A DNA stretch of 64,000 nt from Rhizobium sophorae (GTDB taxonomy: Bacteria; Pseudomonadota; Alphaproteobacteria; Rhizobiales; Rhizobiaceae): NCBI RefSeq assembly GCF_013087515.1, contig NZ_JABFCN010000045.1, positions 244,434-308,433 on the forward strand, given 5' to 3'. This document shows positions 1-8,889 of this stretch, one piece after another. The stretch's first letter is position 1, and each line of letters opens with the position of its first letter. Below the pieces are notes generated by a model that ran no database searches, was not told the origin of the DNA, and saw nothing but the letters and a program-made list of their open reading frames with translations. Both the position numbers and the translations under genes were made by a program.

Positions 1-2
1 TT

Positions 3-1193
3 TCGGCAAATGGCGACAAGCAGGTCGGTCTCGACATTGCTGAAGCCATGCAGAAGGTCGGCAACGAAGGCGTCATCACGGTTGAAGAAGCCAAGACCGC
101 CGAAACCGAACTCGAAGTCGTCGAAGGCATGCAGTTCGACCGCGGCTACCTCAGCCCCTACTTCGTGACCAACCCGGAAAAGATGATCGCCGACCTCGAA
201 GACGTCTTCATTCTCCTTCACGAGAAGAAGCTCTCGAACCTGCAGTCGATGCTCCCGGTTCTCGAAGCCGTCGTTCAGACCGGCAAGCCGCTCCTCATCG
301 TCGCTGAAGACGTCGAAGGCGAAGCCCTCGCAACGCTCGTCGTCAACAAGCTGCGCGGCGGCCTGAAGATTGCTGCCGTCAAGGCTCCTGGCTTCGGCGA
401 CCGTCGCAAGGCCATGCTCGAAGACATCGCCATCCTGACGGGCGGCACTGTCATCTCCGAAGACCTCGGCATCAAGCTCGAATCCGTCACGCTCGACATG
501 CTCGGCCGTGCCAAGAAGGTTTCGATCTCCAAGGAAAACACCACGATCGTCGACGGTTCGGGCGCCAAGACCGACATCGAAGGCCGTGTTGCCCAGATCA
601 AGGCGCAGATCGAAGAAACCACTTCGGACTACGACCGCGAGAAGCTGCAGGAACGTCTTGCCAAGCTCGCTGGCGGCGTTGCCGTCATCCGCGTCGGCGG
701 CTCGACGGAAGTCGAAGTGAAGGAAAAGAAGGACCGCATCGACGACGCGCTCAACGCGACCCGCGCTGCCGTTCAGGAAGGCATCGTCCCCGGCGGCGGT
801 ATCGCTCTGCTCCGCTCCTCCACCAAGATCACCGTCAAGGGTGCAAACGACGACCAGGAAGCCGGCATCAACATCGTTCGCCGCGCCCTGCAGTCGCTCG
901 TTCGTCAGATCGCTGAAAACGCAGGCGACGAAGCCTCGATCGTTGTCGGCAAGGTCCTCGACAAGAACGAAGACAACTTCGGCTACAACGCCCAGACGTC
1001 CGAATATGGCGACATGATCGCCATGGGTATCGTCGACCCGCTCAAGGTCGTTCGCACGGCGCTGCAGAACGCTGCTTCTGTCGCATCGCTGCTGATCACC
1101 ACCGAAGCCATGATCGCCGAACTGCCGAAGAAGGATGCCCCTGCTGGCATGCCGGGCGGCATGGGCGGAATGGGCGGAATGGACATGATGTGA
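3..1193 (+). CDS. groEL: 60 kDa chaperonin GroEL, 3' part (5' end outside window)
   Basis: GroEL forms the double-ring cytoplasmic chaperonin that folds proteins in an ATP-dependent cycle with GroES. The reading frame is open from the left edge and enters with SANGDKQVGLDIAEAM, a typical intermediate-domain sequence, so the start lies outside. About 396 of the usual ~545 codons are present. They cover the apical domain (FDRGYLSPYF, GFGDRRKAML), the return to the equatorial domain (VPGGGIALL, ENAGDEASIVVGKV) and the flexible Gly-Met tail ending GGMGGMDMM. Rhizobia often carry several groEL copies, and this stretch alone cannot say which copy this is. A rho-independent terminator follows 48 bp after the stop codon. 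The family identification is secure. Confidence 0.97.
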   Translation, partial: SANGDKQVGLDIAEAMQKVGNEGVITVEEAKTAETELEVVEGMQFDRGYLSPYFVTNPEKMIADLEDVFILLHEKKLSNLQSMLPVLEAVVQTGKPLLIVAEDVEGEALATLVVNKLRGGLKIAAVKAPGFGDRRKAMLEDIAILTGGTVISEDLGIKLESVTLDMLGRAKKVSISKENTTIVDGSGAKTDIEGRVAQIKAQIEETTSDYDREKLQERLAKLAGGVAVIRVGGSTEVEVKEKKDRIDDALNATRAAVQEGIVPGGGIALLRSSTKITVKGANDDQEAGINIVRRALQSLVRQIAENAGDEASIVVGKVLDKNEDNFGYNAQTSEYGDMIAMGIVDPLKVVRTALQNAASVASLLITTEAMIAELPKKDAPAGMPGGMGGMGGMDMM

Positions 1194-1240
1194 TCGGCGA
1201 AAGCCATCACTGACCACCATTCCGGCATCCGGAACAGGAA

Positions 1241-1269
1241 GGGCGGCCCTCGGGTCGCCCTTTTCTTTT
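1241..1269 (+). terminator. Rho-independent terminator of groEL
   Basis: A GC-rich hairpin (GGGCG paired with CGCCC around a GCCCTCGGGT loop region) is followed directly by TTTTCTTTT. It lies 48 bp past the groEL stop codon, as expected for the end of a groESL transcript. Confidence 0.8.
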
Positions 1270-1270
1270 G

Positions 1271-1777
1271 CCCAAAGCGATTCGAGGTACGGCACAGTGA
1301 TTTGCATAGCCGACGAACGCCTGCCCAGTTCCCTCTTGAGGGCCCGGGGTACGAAGCTTGCGCCAACCTTGCGCTGCCTGCATATTTCTCAGCCTGCCGA
1401 CATGCGCGAGATCGCAGTGCTGCTGCAAGATTTCCGGTCTGATGTGGAGCGAAAACATTTGCAAAGCTCTAAAAGATGATCATCCCATGCCAATTTTCGC
1501 GAAATAGACCGAAAATCCGAGCATCCGAAGAAATGAGGCCGATCCGAATACCCCTTAAAAAGCCGTTGCCGTTTGTTCAAAAGCCCCTATAAATCCGCGC
1601 TGCAATTAAAGCGCGCCCCGGCGATAATTTTTCGCCAATAGACGAGGCCGGAGCGCGGAAGGCGATACGTGAACGTTCGGCTCGAGGGGCTCCGCTTACG
1701 GAGGCGAGGTGGCCGTGGCAATAATCGCCGGATGAAGCGCGGGCATCATGCCCGCTGCTGCGTGATCCTGTTTCTTT
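1271..1777. other. Gene-free stretch between groEL and the next gene
   Basis: About 500 bp with only short, unconvincing frames on either strand. I see no RNA gene, repeat or recognisable protein. It presumably carries the promoter of the downstream gene. A moderately AT-rich patch around 1480-1600 is the likeliest place, but no clear -35/-10 pair stands out. Confidence 0.4.
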
Positions 1778-1825
1778 GTGTTTGCCGAGCGTGCGGCGGG
1801 AGCCGCATCCGAACGGGGGAACGCC

Positions 1826-2278
1826 TTGTTTAAGATCGCCAGAGCCAATGCAGCCGTCCCTTTGACACCCGGCTCGTTTGATGACGCCAATCAAAATCAC
1901 GAGATGTTGGCGCAGTTTTCCGTTTCCGAAGCCTGGACCGGAGATTTTTCGAGCGGCATGCTCCGTCTCGGCGAGTGGAGCGCGATGCTGCACGGCCTCG
2001 CCGCACAGGAATGCGGATTGCTGAGCCTGATCCGCTGCTATGATGCCAAGGACCGCAGCCACATATTGGAGCTGTTCGAGCAGGCGGCAACGCTCTGCTC
2101 CTCTTTCTGTTTTTCGACGACGATCATCATGCCGAACGGCTTTCGCCAGCCGCTCTTCTGCATGGGCGAGTCCAACGGTCTGGAAGAAAAATTCAGCGGC
2201 AGCATGGTCGGCGTCTTCATCTTTCCGCGCTTTAAGCTGGAAGGCGCAAAGCAGATCTCAAGCCGGCGACAAGGCTGA
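1826..2278 (+). CDS. Conserved hypothetical protein, PAS-like
   Basis: A soluble protein of about 150 residues with no signal peptide or membrane segment. The central part (AWTGDFSSGML, SAMLHGLAAQECGLLSLIRCYDAKDR, then LFEQAATLCSSFCFSTTI) has the spacing and composition of the short PAS-like sensory proteins of rhizobia. This is pattern recognition, not a motif proof. The start is uncertain. The frame is open from an ATG at 1778, but TTG at 1826 has GGGGGA five bases upstream, a good ribosome-binding site, and fits the conserved part better. No operon partner is visible. Function unknown. Confidence 0.55.
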   Translation: MFKIARANAAVPLTPGSFDDANQNHEMLAQFSVSEAWTGDFSSGMLRLGEWSAMLHGLAAQECGLLSLIRCYDAKDRSHILELFEQAATLCSSFCFSTTIIMPNGFRQPLFCMGESNGLEEKFSGSMVGVFIFPRFKLEGAKQISSRRQG

Positions 2279-2345
2279 AGAATCAAGATAAAGGCCAGCC
2301 TCGAAGGCAGTCTTAGGCGGCTGACAAACCTCGCTCTTTACTCGG

Positions 2346-2417
2346 CGTCATCCTCGGCCTTGTGCCGAGGATCTGATGCACCGGCTGCAGATGCTCGGGA
2401 CAAGCCCGAGCATGACG
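2346..2417. repeat. Palindromic intergenic repeat (rhizobial type)
   Basis: Two hairpins (TCCTCGGCCTTGTGCCGAGGA at 2351-2371 and TGCTCGGGACAAGCCCGAGCA at 2392-2412) are enclosed by an outer inverted repeat CGTCAT / ATGACG. This mosaic structure is typical of the short repeated palindromes scattered between genes in Rhizobiaceae. It sits between two convergently oriented genes and may help terminate both. Confidence 0.65.
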
Positions 2418-2494
2418 AAAAAGGAGTTGACCAACTTTGCCGGCAGTCTGAAGCCGCATCAAGGGCGGCTTTCTACTTTCCAGCGATCTGTCCG

Positions 2495-3205
2495 TTACTC
2501 CGGCTTGACGGGTATATTGAGGCCTCTGGCACTTGCCGGACGGGCGATGCAGCGCTCCAGCCAATCCGAGACGGCGGGGAATTTCGCGTATTCGAGCGTC
2601 TCGCGGCCGCCATAGAAGATGTCGGCGCCGCGAACCCAGGTGAAGGTGGTGATGTCGGCGATCGTATAGAGATCGCCCATGATCCATTGACGACCCTTCA
2701 GCCGGCCCTCGAGCACGCCGAGCAGCCGTTTGGATTCATCGCGATAGCGCTCTACCGGGTAGGCGTTGTTGGCGACCTTGTCGGCGGCGAATTTGTGGAA
2801 ATGTCCGAACTGGCCGAACATTGGGCCGATACCCGCCATCTGGAAAAACACCCACTGGATGGTTTCGTAGCGGCCAGCGGCATCAGCAGGGATGAGCTTG
2901 CCGGTTTTTTCCGCGAGATAAAGCAGGATGGCGCCGGATTCAAAAAGGCCGATCGGTTTCCCATCCGGACCGTTCGGATCGATGATCGCCGGAATACGGC
3001 CGTTCGGGTTGAGAGATTCGAATTCCGGCGACTTCTGCTCGTTGGCAGCGAAGGAAATATAATGCGGCTCATAGGCGAGGCCGAGCTCTTCGAGGGCGAC
3101 GGAGACCTTCACCCCATTCGGCGTCTGCAGCGAATAGAGCTGGATGATGTCGGGATTTTTCGCCGGCCAGCGCGTCGTGATCGGAAATGCGGAAAGATCT
3201 GCCAT
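2495..3205 (-). CDS. Glutathione S-transferase family protein (YghU-type)
   Basis: Predicted cytosolic GST of 236 residues. The N-terminal thioredoxin-like domain starts IIQLYSLQTPNGVKVSVALEE and contains NPNGRIPAIID and the GSH-contacting LFESGAILLYLAEKTG. The all-helical C-terminal domain contains the conserved YTIADITTF capping box. The TPNG motif in place of a Ser/Tyr motif and the length fit the YghU/Nu class, which binds two glutathiones and acts on disulfides or organic hydroperoxides. I chose ATG at 3205 because GGAG lies just upstream. An in-frame ATG at 3217 and a longer frame to 3280 are less likely. The gene stands alone, divergent from doxX. Confidence 0.85.
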   Translation of the reverse strand: MADLSAFPITTRWPAKNPDIIQLYSLQTPNGVKVSVALEELGLAYEPHYISFAANEQKSPEFESLNPNGRIPAIIDPNGPDGKPIGLFESGAILLYLAEKTGKLIPADAAGRYETIQWVFFQMAGIGPMFGQFGHFHKFAADKVANNAYPVERYRDESKRLLGVLEGRLKGRQWIMGDLYTIADITTFTWVRGADIFYGGRETLEYAKFPAVSDWLERCIARPASARGLNIPVKPE

Positions 3206-3419
3206 CGGATTCTCCATGTTGGGCGCCGACCATAAAAGACCGGACTTGGCAAAGGCAAGCGGCTGCAGAGGCAAAGGCATCGTTCGATATTAGTGAACGA
3301 AGTGTCCCATTCCGTTTATCTTTCCACAACAGGAGAAAAGAGCGACATAGAGACATCCGAGGTCGAACCGGTGCTGGGGCACCAAGATCTCCAAAGTCCT
3401 TGAAACGGAGACAACGTCC

Positions 3420-3857
3420 ATGTCGAACAACGTCATCATCCTGATTGCCCGTATCCTGCTTTCCTTCATGTTCATCTTCGCCGGCTTCGGCAAGGTGACC
3501 GATCCGGCATCGACCGCCGGCATGATCGCCGGCGCCGGCCTTCCGGCTTCCACCGCGCTCACCTATCTCGCCGGCCTGTTCGAACTCGCAGCAGGCATTG
3601 CCGTGCTGGTCGGCTTCCAGGTCCGCATCGTCGGCTGGCTGCTCGCCGTTTTCTGCGTGTTCACCGGCTTCGTCTTCCACTTCTCGCCGATCAACGTTCC
3701 TGATTTCCCGGCCGCTGCCAACGCCTGGCTCAACGGCCTGAACTTCGTCAATCTCATGAAGAACATCACGCTCGCCGGCGCCTATATCATGCTCGCAACC
3801 AATGGCGCAGGCGCCTACTCGCTAGACGCCCGCCGCGGCGCCTATGCGGCTGCGTAA
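3420..3857 (+). CDS. DoxX family membrane protein
   Basis: Small inner-membrane protein of 145 residues with four hydrophobic segments, beginning LIARILLSFMFIFAGFGKV, the signature of the DoxX family. Family members act in thiosulfate/quinone or redox-stress contexts, but most bacterial copies have no assigned reaction. An upstream GGAG (CGGAGACAACGTCC then ATG) supports the start. It is monocistronic and closed by a strong hairpin that it shares with the convergent hisG. Confidence 0.85.
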   Translation: MSNNVIILIARILLSFMFIFAGFGKVTDPASTAGMIAGAGLPASTALTYLAGLFELAAGIAVLVGFQVRIVGWLLAVFCVFTGFVFHFSPINVPDFPAAANAWLNGLNFVNLMKNITLAGAYIMLATNGAGAYSLDARRGAYAAA

Positions 3858-3888
3858 CACCAGCAGACATCCTCCCAGACATACCGAA

Positions 3889-3915
3889 CCCGCCGTCATC
3901 CGACGGCGGGTTTTT
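3889..3915 (+). terminator. Terminator between doxX and hisG, possibly bidirectional
   Basis: A perfect 9-bp stem CCCGCCGTC / GACGGCGGG with a four-base loop is followed by TTTTT. It lies 31 bp after the doxX stop and 22 bp beyond the hisG stop on the other strand. The T-run serves the plus strand; the stem can also fold for hisG. Confidence 0.85.
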
Positions 3916-3936
3916 ATTGTGTCATGACAGCCAATT

Positions 3937-4632
3937 TCAGAGGGCGGTGCGCACAGCTTCGATGATCGCCTGCACAGCCGGCTCGTCCGTATGGCTTTCC
4001 TTGCGGGCGCGCACGAGGCAGGCCTGCGAGTGCAGGATGATGCCGTCCTGGAGCACCTTCAGGTGGTTGGCGCGCAGCGTCGAGCCGGTGGAGGTGATAT
4101 CGACGATGATATCGGCCGAGCCGGAGGCGGGAGCGCCTTCGGTGGCGCCCAGGCTTTCGACGATGCGATAAAGCTGGATGCCGTGCTGGCTCGAAAAGAA
4201 CTGCTGGGTCAGCCGCCAGTATTTGGTGGCGATGGCAAGGCGCCGGCCGTGGCGGGCGCGAAAATCGGCGGCGACATCGACGAGATCGGCCATGGTGTCG
4301 ACATCGAGCCAGATCTCCGGCACGGCAACGACGACATCGGCATGGCCGAAGCCGAGGCGGGCGCAGAATTCGACGCGCTTGTCGACTTCGGCAAAACCCT
4401 CCCGCATCAGATCCTCGCCGGTGACACCGAAATCGACGGTGCCGTTGCCGATTTCGCGGGAGATTTCGGAAGCCGAGAGGAAGGCGATTTCCACGTCATC
4501 CCAGCCTTCGACGCGGCCGCGATAGGAGCGGTCGTTACCAACAGCCGAGATCGTCATGCCGGCACGTTCGAAGATCGCCGAAGCGTCTTCCTTCATCCGG
4601 CCCTTGGAGGGAAGCGCAATGGTGATGGTCAT
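3937..4632 (-). CDS. hisG: ATP phosphoribosyltransferase, short form
   Basis: Catalyses the first step of histidine biosynthesis, joining ATP and PRPP to give phosphoribosyl-ATP. The 231-residue length is that of the short HisG, which lacks the C-terminal regulatory domain and needs HisZ. Visible family motifs are the N-terminal ITIALPSKGRM, VDFGVTGEDL, and the PRPP-loop region IIVDITSTGSTLRANHLKVL. It is the last gene of hisS-hisZ-hisG, and its ATG overlaps the hisZ stop in an ATGA, so the two subunits are translationally coupled. It faces the doxX terminator. Confidence 0.95.
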   Translation of the reverse strand: MTITIALPSKGRMKEDASAIFERAGMTISAVGNDRSYRGRVEGWDDVEIAFLSASEISREIGNGTVDFGVTGEDLMREGFAEVDKRVEFCARLGFGHADVVVAVPEIWLDVDTMADLVDVAADFRARHGRRLAIATKYWRLTQQFFSSQHGIQLYRIVESLGATEGAPASGSADIIVDITSTGSTLRANHLKVLQDGIILHSQACLVRARKESHTDEPAVQAIIEAVRTAL

Positions 4633-5750
4633 ACGGCTGCCCTTTCGGTTTCGATGCGGTCGAGCCAGAAGGAGAAGCCGACGGCCGGGATGCGGTCCGT
4701 CGCACCGAGGAAGGTCAGGAGCCGGTCAAAGCGGCCGCCGCCGGCGAGCACCGCGGTCGAACCTTCCACCGTCACCTCGAAGACGAGGCCGGTGTAGTAG
4801 TCGAGCGGCCGCCCGAAGGCGGCGCGGTAGTCGAGGCAGGAAAGATCGACGCCGGCATTGGAAAGTGCTGCAACGCGGCCATTGAAGCGGGCGAGCGCGT
4901 TGCCGAGTTTCAGGCCGGCAGCATCAGCGAAACCGGAAAGGGCCGCGGAAGCATTGACGAGCGGCACGTCGAGCGACAGGAACTCTTCCAGCACATGGAA
5001 GGCCGCATCGTCGAGGCGCGTTTCGGACAGGATGAGCTTTTCCTTGAGCCTTCGGGCGATCTCCAGGGCCGAGCGGCCGGCATTCGTCGAGTAGCCGGTC
5101 TTCTGCATCTCCCGCTCGAGATAGGCGACCAGCGCCTGCTCGTCGCCTGATGCGACGAGCCTGGCGATATCGTCGTCCAGCCCGGTGACGAATTGCGGGC
5201 TGACAAGGCTGGCAAGCAGTGCTTCCAGCTGCGTCATATTGCCGAAGGCGTGGATCAGGCGCTTCTGCCAGCCGAGCGGCAGGCCAAGCGCCTGGACGAC
5301 AGCCTCGAACACCGCCTGGTCGCCCAATGTCACGGCTAAGCGCCGGCCCGGCAGCAGGCGGGCGAGAATGCCGGTGGCATCGCCGATGGCGCGGGCGTCG
5401 GCGTTTGACAGGTCGATATCGCCAAGATCCTCGATGCCGGCCTGATAGAATTCGTTGGCGCCGTCGCGACGCTGGCGGAAAACCTCGCCGAGATAGGCGT
5501 AACGCTTCGGCGTGCCGGTCGCCGTCTCGATGTGGCGCAGACAGACGGGGATGGTGAATTCGGGACGCAGGCAAAGGCTGGCGCCGGTTTCGCTCTCCGT
5601 CATGAAGATGCGACGACGCAGATCCTCACCGGCGATATCCAGGAAAGGTTCGGCCGGCTGAATGACAGGCGTGTCGATGCGCTCGGCATTGCGTTCGACG
5701 AATTCGGTAAGCAGGTCGTTGGCAAATTCGGGGAGGTTGATCAGAGGCAT
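4629..5750 (-). CDS. hisZ: ATP phosphoribosyltransferase regulatory subunit
   Basis: HisZ is a histidyl-tRNA synthetase paralogue without aminoacylation activity. It assembles with short HisG and confers activity and histidine feedback control. The 373-residue protein keeps class II synthetase-like stretches (CLRPEFTIPVCLRHI, RYAYLGEVFRQRRDGANEFYQAGIEDLG) and ends with VGFSFWLDRIE, but lacks an anticodon-binding domain. ATG at 5750 (MPLINLPEF) is preceded by GGAG with six bases of spacing, so the longer open frame to 5825 is not used. It overlaps hisG by four bases. A repeat element separates it from hisS. Confidence 0.93.
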   Translation of the reverse strand: MPLINLPEFANDLLTEFVERNAERIDTPVIQPAEPFLDIAGEDLRRRIFMTESETGASLCLRPEFTIPVCLRHIETATGTPKRYAYLGEVFRQRRDGANEFYQAGIEDLGDIDLSNADARAIGDATGILARLLPGRRLAVTLGDQAVFEAVVQALGLPLGWQKRLIHAFGNMTQLEALLASLVSPQFVTGLDDDIARLVASGDEQALVAYLEREMQKTGYSTNAGRSALEIARRLKEKLILSETRLDDAAFHVLEEFLSLDVPLVNASAALSGFADAAGLKLGNALARFNGRVAALSNAGVDLSCLDYRAAFGRPLDYYTGLVFEVTVEGSTAVLAGGGRFDRLLTFLGATDRIPAVGFSFWLDRIETERAAV

Positions 5751-5792
5751 GGGGCGCTCCGAATAATAGGCGACGGGCGCGCCGGAAAATAA

Positions 5793-5976
5793 CCCCCTCT
5801 GCCCTGCCGGGCATGTCCCCCACAAGGGGGGAGATCAGCTGGGCGCTCCAGCTTCCCCAAATATTGAGCGTGCGCCAAGTGGCTTCGGCCTCCAAAGGTG
5901 TTTGATTGGGGCAAGAGGCCACTCCTATCCGATCTCCCCCCTTGTGGGGGAGATGCCGGGCAGGGCAGAGGGGGGT
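5793..5976. repeat. 184-bp inverted-repeat element between hisS and hisZ
   Basis: The outer arms (5793-5836 and 5931-5976) are near-perfect reverse complements: CCCCCTCTGCCCTGCCGGGC with CCCACAAGGGGG on the left, and their mirror on the right. Between them is a ~95-bp core with weaker internal complementarity (AGTGGC near 5879, GCCACT near 5928). The whole can fold into one long hairpin. The same arm sequence recurs, without the core, at 17167-17204. This marks a dispersed non-autonomous repeat. Its position inside the his operon, just after hisS, could uncouple hisS from hisZG expression. Confidence 0.8.
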
Positions 5977-5981
5977 GCGCC

Positions 5982-7502
5982 TCAAACATTCGACGCTCGC
6001 TTCCGATCCTCGGCCTGCGCAGCAAGGATCTCCTTCACCTTGGCGACGAGGTCGGCTTCCGGTGCCGTTTCCTGCGCCACACGGGCCTCACGCCAGCTGG
6101 CATTGTCTTCGATCTCGCCGGAGAGCCGCTTGCCTTCGATCAGATCCTTGATCTGCACGACGCCTTCGGCGCGCTCGTCGCCGCCCTGGATGATGGCGAC
6201 GGGGCAGCCGCGGCGATCGGCATATTTCAGCTGGTTGCCGAACTTTTTCCAGTTGCCCTGGAACATCTCGGCGCGGATGCCGGCGGCGCGCAGTTCCTGC
6301 GTCATCCTTTGATAACGGCCCATCGCCTCGACATCGCCGTCCATGACGGTCACCAGCACTGGCTCGATGACCTCGCTGGCTCCGAGCTTGCCGAGGTTCT
6401 TCAGCGCCGTCATCAGCCTGGAGACGCCGATCGAAAAGCCGGTCGCCGGAACCGGCTGGCCCATGAAGCGGGAGACGAGGCCATCATAACGGCCGCCGCC
6501 GCCGACCGAACCGAAGACGACCTTCTCGCCCTTTTCGTTGGTGACGTCGAAGGTCAGTTCGGCCTCGTAGACCGGGCCGGTATAATATTCGAGGCCGCGG
6601 ACGACGGAGGGGTCGATCTTGATGCGGTCGGACCGGTAGCCGGCGCTCGCGACGAGAGCCCCGATGAAATTCAGCTCCTCGACGCCTTCGCCACCTTTGG
6701 AGGTTCCTGCAACGAGCTCGGCGAGGCGTTGAGCGCTTTCGGCATAGTCCTTGATGCCGACGAAGAACAGCACCTTGTCGATCTGCGGCTGATCGAGACC
6801 GGCGCCCTTGGTGAAGTCGCCGGATTCATCCTTGCGGCCTGGACCGAGCAGCAGCGCCACACCTTCCGGGCCGAACTTGTCGAGCTTGTCGATGGCGCGC
6901 AGCACGTTGAGCCGCTGGCCGGCCTTGTCGTCGCCGCCGAGACCGATCGCCTCGAGCACGCCATCCAGAACCTTGCGGTTGTTGACGCGGATGACATAGT
7001 CGCCGCGCTTGATGCCGAGGGCTTCCAGCGTATCGGCCATCATCATGCACATTTCGGCATCGGCCTGGACGCCGGGCGCACCGACGGTATCGGCATCGAA
7101 CTGCATGAACTGGCGGAAGCGGCCGGGGCCCGGCTTCTCGTTGCGGAAGACGTAGCCGGCGCGATAGGTGCGGTAAGGCAGCTGGATCTCGTTGAAATTC
7201 TCGGCAACATGACGGGCGAGCGGTGCCGTCAGATCGTAACGCAGCGACATCCATTGTTCGTCATCGTCCTGCAGCGAGAAGACGCCCTCGTTCGGCCGAT
7301 CGCTGTCTGGCAGGAACTTGCCAAGCGCATCGGTATATTCGAACAGCGGCGTTTCGAGCGGATCGAAACCATAATGCTCATAGACTTCCCGGATCTTTGC
7401 CGTCATCTCGCTGACGGCGCGGATGTCGGCGGCCGTGCGGTCGACGAAGCCGCGTGGCAGGCGGGCCTTGAGCTTTTGCGGTTTCTTCTGCTTGTCGTTC
7501 AT
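5982..7502 (-). CDS. hisS: Histidyl-tRNA synthetase
   Basis: Class II aminoacyl-tRNA synthetase that charges tRNA-His in the cytoplasm. The 506-residue protein shows motif 1 (near EVYEHYGFDPLETPLFEYTD), motif 2 (YRAGYVFRNEKPGPGRFRQF), the histidine-binding stretch RGLEYYTGPVYEAEL and motif 3 (PATGFSIGVSRL), followed by the C-terminal anticodon-binding domain. The N-terminus is lysine-rich (MNDKQKKPQKLKARLPRGF). I chose ATG at 7502; the longer frame to 7565 adds an unconserved leader. It heads the his cluster, and the repeat element lies between it and hisZ. Confidence 0.95.
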   Translation of the reverse strand: MNDKQKKPQKLKARLPRGFVDRTAADIRAVSEMTAKIREVYEHYGFDPLETPLFEYTDALGKFLPDSDRPNEGVFSLQDDDEQWMSLRYDLTAPLARHVAENFNEIQLPYRTYRAGYVFRNEKPGPGRFRQFMQFDADTVGAPGVQADAEMCMMMADTLEALGIKRGDYVIRVNNRKVLDGVLEAIGLGGDDKAGQRLNVLRAIDKLDKFGPEGVALLLGPGRKDESGDFTKGAGLDQPQIDKVLFFVGIKDYAESAQRLAELVAGTSKGGEGVEELNFIGALVASAGYRSDRIKIDPSVVRGLEYYTGPVYEAELTFDVTNEKGEKVVFGSVGGGGRYDGLVSRFMGQPVPATGFSIGVSRLMTALKNLGKLGASEVIEPVLVTVMDGDVEAMGRYQRMTQELRAAGIRAEMFQGNWKKFGNQLKYADRRGCPVAIIQGGDERAEGVVQIKDLIEGKRLSGEIEDNASWREARVAQETAPEADLVAKVKEILAAQAEDRKRASNV

Positions 7503-7599
7503 TTCCGGGGATTCCACTGACTGTGACAGTGGCGGTTTCCTAGCGGATTGGGCGGGGAGCGGCAAGGGCGAAGGGTCTTGATCTCAAGAGCGGAATCGA

Positions 7600-8394
7600 T
7601 TGAACGAAGAGGCATCCATCAGAAATGCGGATATGCTCATGATCACTGAGGCGCTTCTTTATGCCGCGACCCTGCCGCTGACCGGGAAGCCGCATCGAAA
7701 GTTCATCCGCTATTCCGTCAATCTCTGGTCGCGGGCCGGGCGCTGTGCGGCGGATTGGGCCGAACATGAGGAGATGAGCCGGAAGGCGATCCTGGCGGCG
7801 ACGGCCGATCTCAGGCAGAAGCGGACCGCCGTCGTCCTCGGCTCCGGCCTGTTGCGCGACGTGCCGATCGAGGTGTTGGCGCGAGATTTCGACACCGTGG
7901 TGCTGGTCGATCTCGTTCATCTCGCCTCGGTGCGCCTGTGGCTGCCGGCCAAAGCCTATCGCAATGTCCGGCTGATCGAGCGCGATCTCTCCGGCTATGA
8001 CGACCTTACCGCCGGTCGCGAGCCCGAACCGCTCGGCTTCCTGCGCGGCGTGCCCTATCTCGATTTCGTGGTTTCCGCCAACCTCTTGTCGCAGATCGGT
8101 CGCGGTGTGAAGCGGCGCCACGAGGCCGAGGCCGACCGGATGCCTGAAGACACGGTGGAAAGGCTGATCGCGGCACATCTTGCCGGGCTTTCGGGCCTTC
8201 CCTGCCGCAGCTGCCTGGTGACCGACATCGCCTATGCCGTCATCGACCGCAACGGCAAAACGCATGAGGAGGCCGACCTGCTGCATGGCGTTTTGCCGCC
8301 GCCGGCAAAGGCGGCCTGGACATGGCCTGTGGCGCCGCTCGGCGAGGAGAGCCGGGATTATCGGATCGAGCACAAGGTCATGGCTGCTTGGTGA
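7600..8394 (+). CDS. Conserved hypothetical protein, possible Rossmann-fold methyltransferase
   Basis: Soluble protein of about 264 residues. A stretch around residues 78-100 (AVVLGSGLLRDVPIEVL, then FDTVVLVDLVHL) has the shape of a glycine-rich nucleotide or SAM-binding loop followed by an acidic strand end, as in class I methyltransferases. No catalytic motif confirms this. Two cysteines (LPCRSCLVTD) lie near residue 200. The frame begins with TTG at 7600; ATG codons at 7633 or 7639 are alternatives, each with a weak Shine-Dalgarno. It is divergent from hisS, with about 100 bp between. Function unknown. Confidence 0.6.
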   Translation: MNEEASIRNADMLMITEALLYAATLPLTGKPHRKFIRYSVNLWSRAGRCAADWAEHEEMSRKAILAATADLRQKRTAVVLGSGLLRDVPIEVLARDFDTVVLVDLVHLASVRLWLPAKAYRNVRLIERDLSGYDDLTAGREPEPLGFLRGVPYLDFVVSANLLSQIGRGVKRRHEAEADRMPEDTVERLIAAHLAGLSGLPCRSCLVTDIAYAVIDRNGKTHEEADLLHGVLPPPAKAAWTWPVAPLGEESRDYRIEHKVMAAW

Positions 8395-8451
8395 TCACGA
8401 TGTGACCACCGGTCGCCTTGGCTTGCATCAGGCATTCGCCTATAAAAAAAC

Positions 8452-8814
8452 ATGCGCATGCTCGCCCTCGTCACGATGTTTCTCGGCTGGCTGGTCTACA
8501 GCGCCATGTTAGCATGGGCGGGTTGTCCGACCTGTGCGTCGATGAATGCAGCTGCCATCGAAACCGGCATGCATCATGAGATGGCAGGCATGGACATGCC
8601 CCAGGTGGCGGAGAAGACCGCTCCCTCGAAAGGCCCCTGCGCCGCCGGCAACGCCGCGCATATGCCGCTTTGCGCCGCCTGTCTTCTGCTGCCAGCGACG
8701 GTGACGGTCATGGATGGCGGAAACCCCATTTTCGGCTATCCCGCCCCGGCGCTTGCCCGCGCCCTGGACGACGAGAAGCCGACACTGCAGCCGCCTCCTC
8801 TCCGACTGTCCTGA
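8452..8814 (+). CDS. Small secreted Met/His/Cys-rich protein, possibly copper-related
   Basis: A 120-residue protein with an N-terminal hydrophobic segment (MLALVTMFLGWLVYSAMLAWA) that looks like a signal peptide or anchor. It is followed by CPTC and a metal-ligand-rich stretch, GMHHEMAGMDMP, then a second pair, CAAC. Such composition and its place 75 bp upstream of a DUF305 gene suggest a periplasmic copper-binding or copper-sensing accessory. This is inference from composition and context. The start could be 8452 or the ATG six bases later. Confidence 0.6.
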   Translation: MRMLALVTMFLGWLVYSAMLAWAGCPTCASMNAAAIETGMHHEMAGMDMPQVAEKTAPSKGPCAAGNAAHMPLCAACLLLPATVTVMDGGNPIFGYPAPALARALDDEKPTLQPPPLRLS

Positions 8815-8889
8815 GACAACGCCTATCTATGCAGAATGGGCGGCCCGGCCGCCTGGAAGACCTATTGTCAGACAGAGGAAGGAACTCTC

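Noticed and set aside
1577..2062. 161-codon minus-strand frame opposite the PAS-like gene
   Set aside because: Shadow of the plus-strand gene; no start signal and no recognisable sequence.
3069..3680. 203-codon minus-strand frame over doxX and the GST start
   Set aside because: Runs antisense through DoxX, whose membrane segments and start site are clear.
5898..7520. 540-codon open frame on the plus strand
   Set aside because: It is antisense to hisS throughout; the long frame is a by-product of GC-rich codon use, and its translation is acidic repeats without any family.
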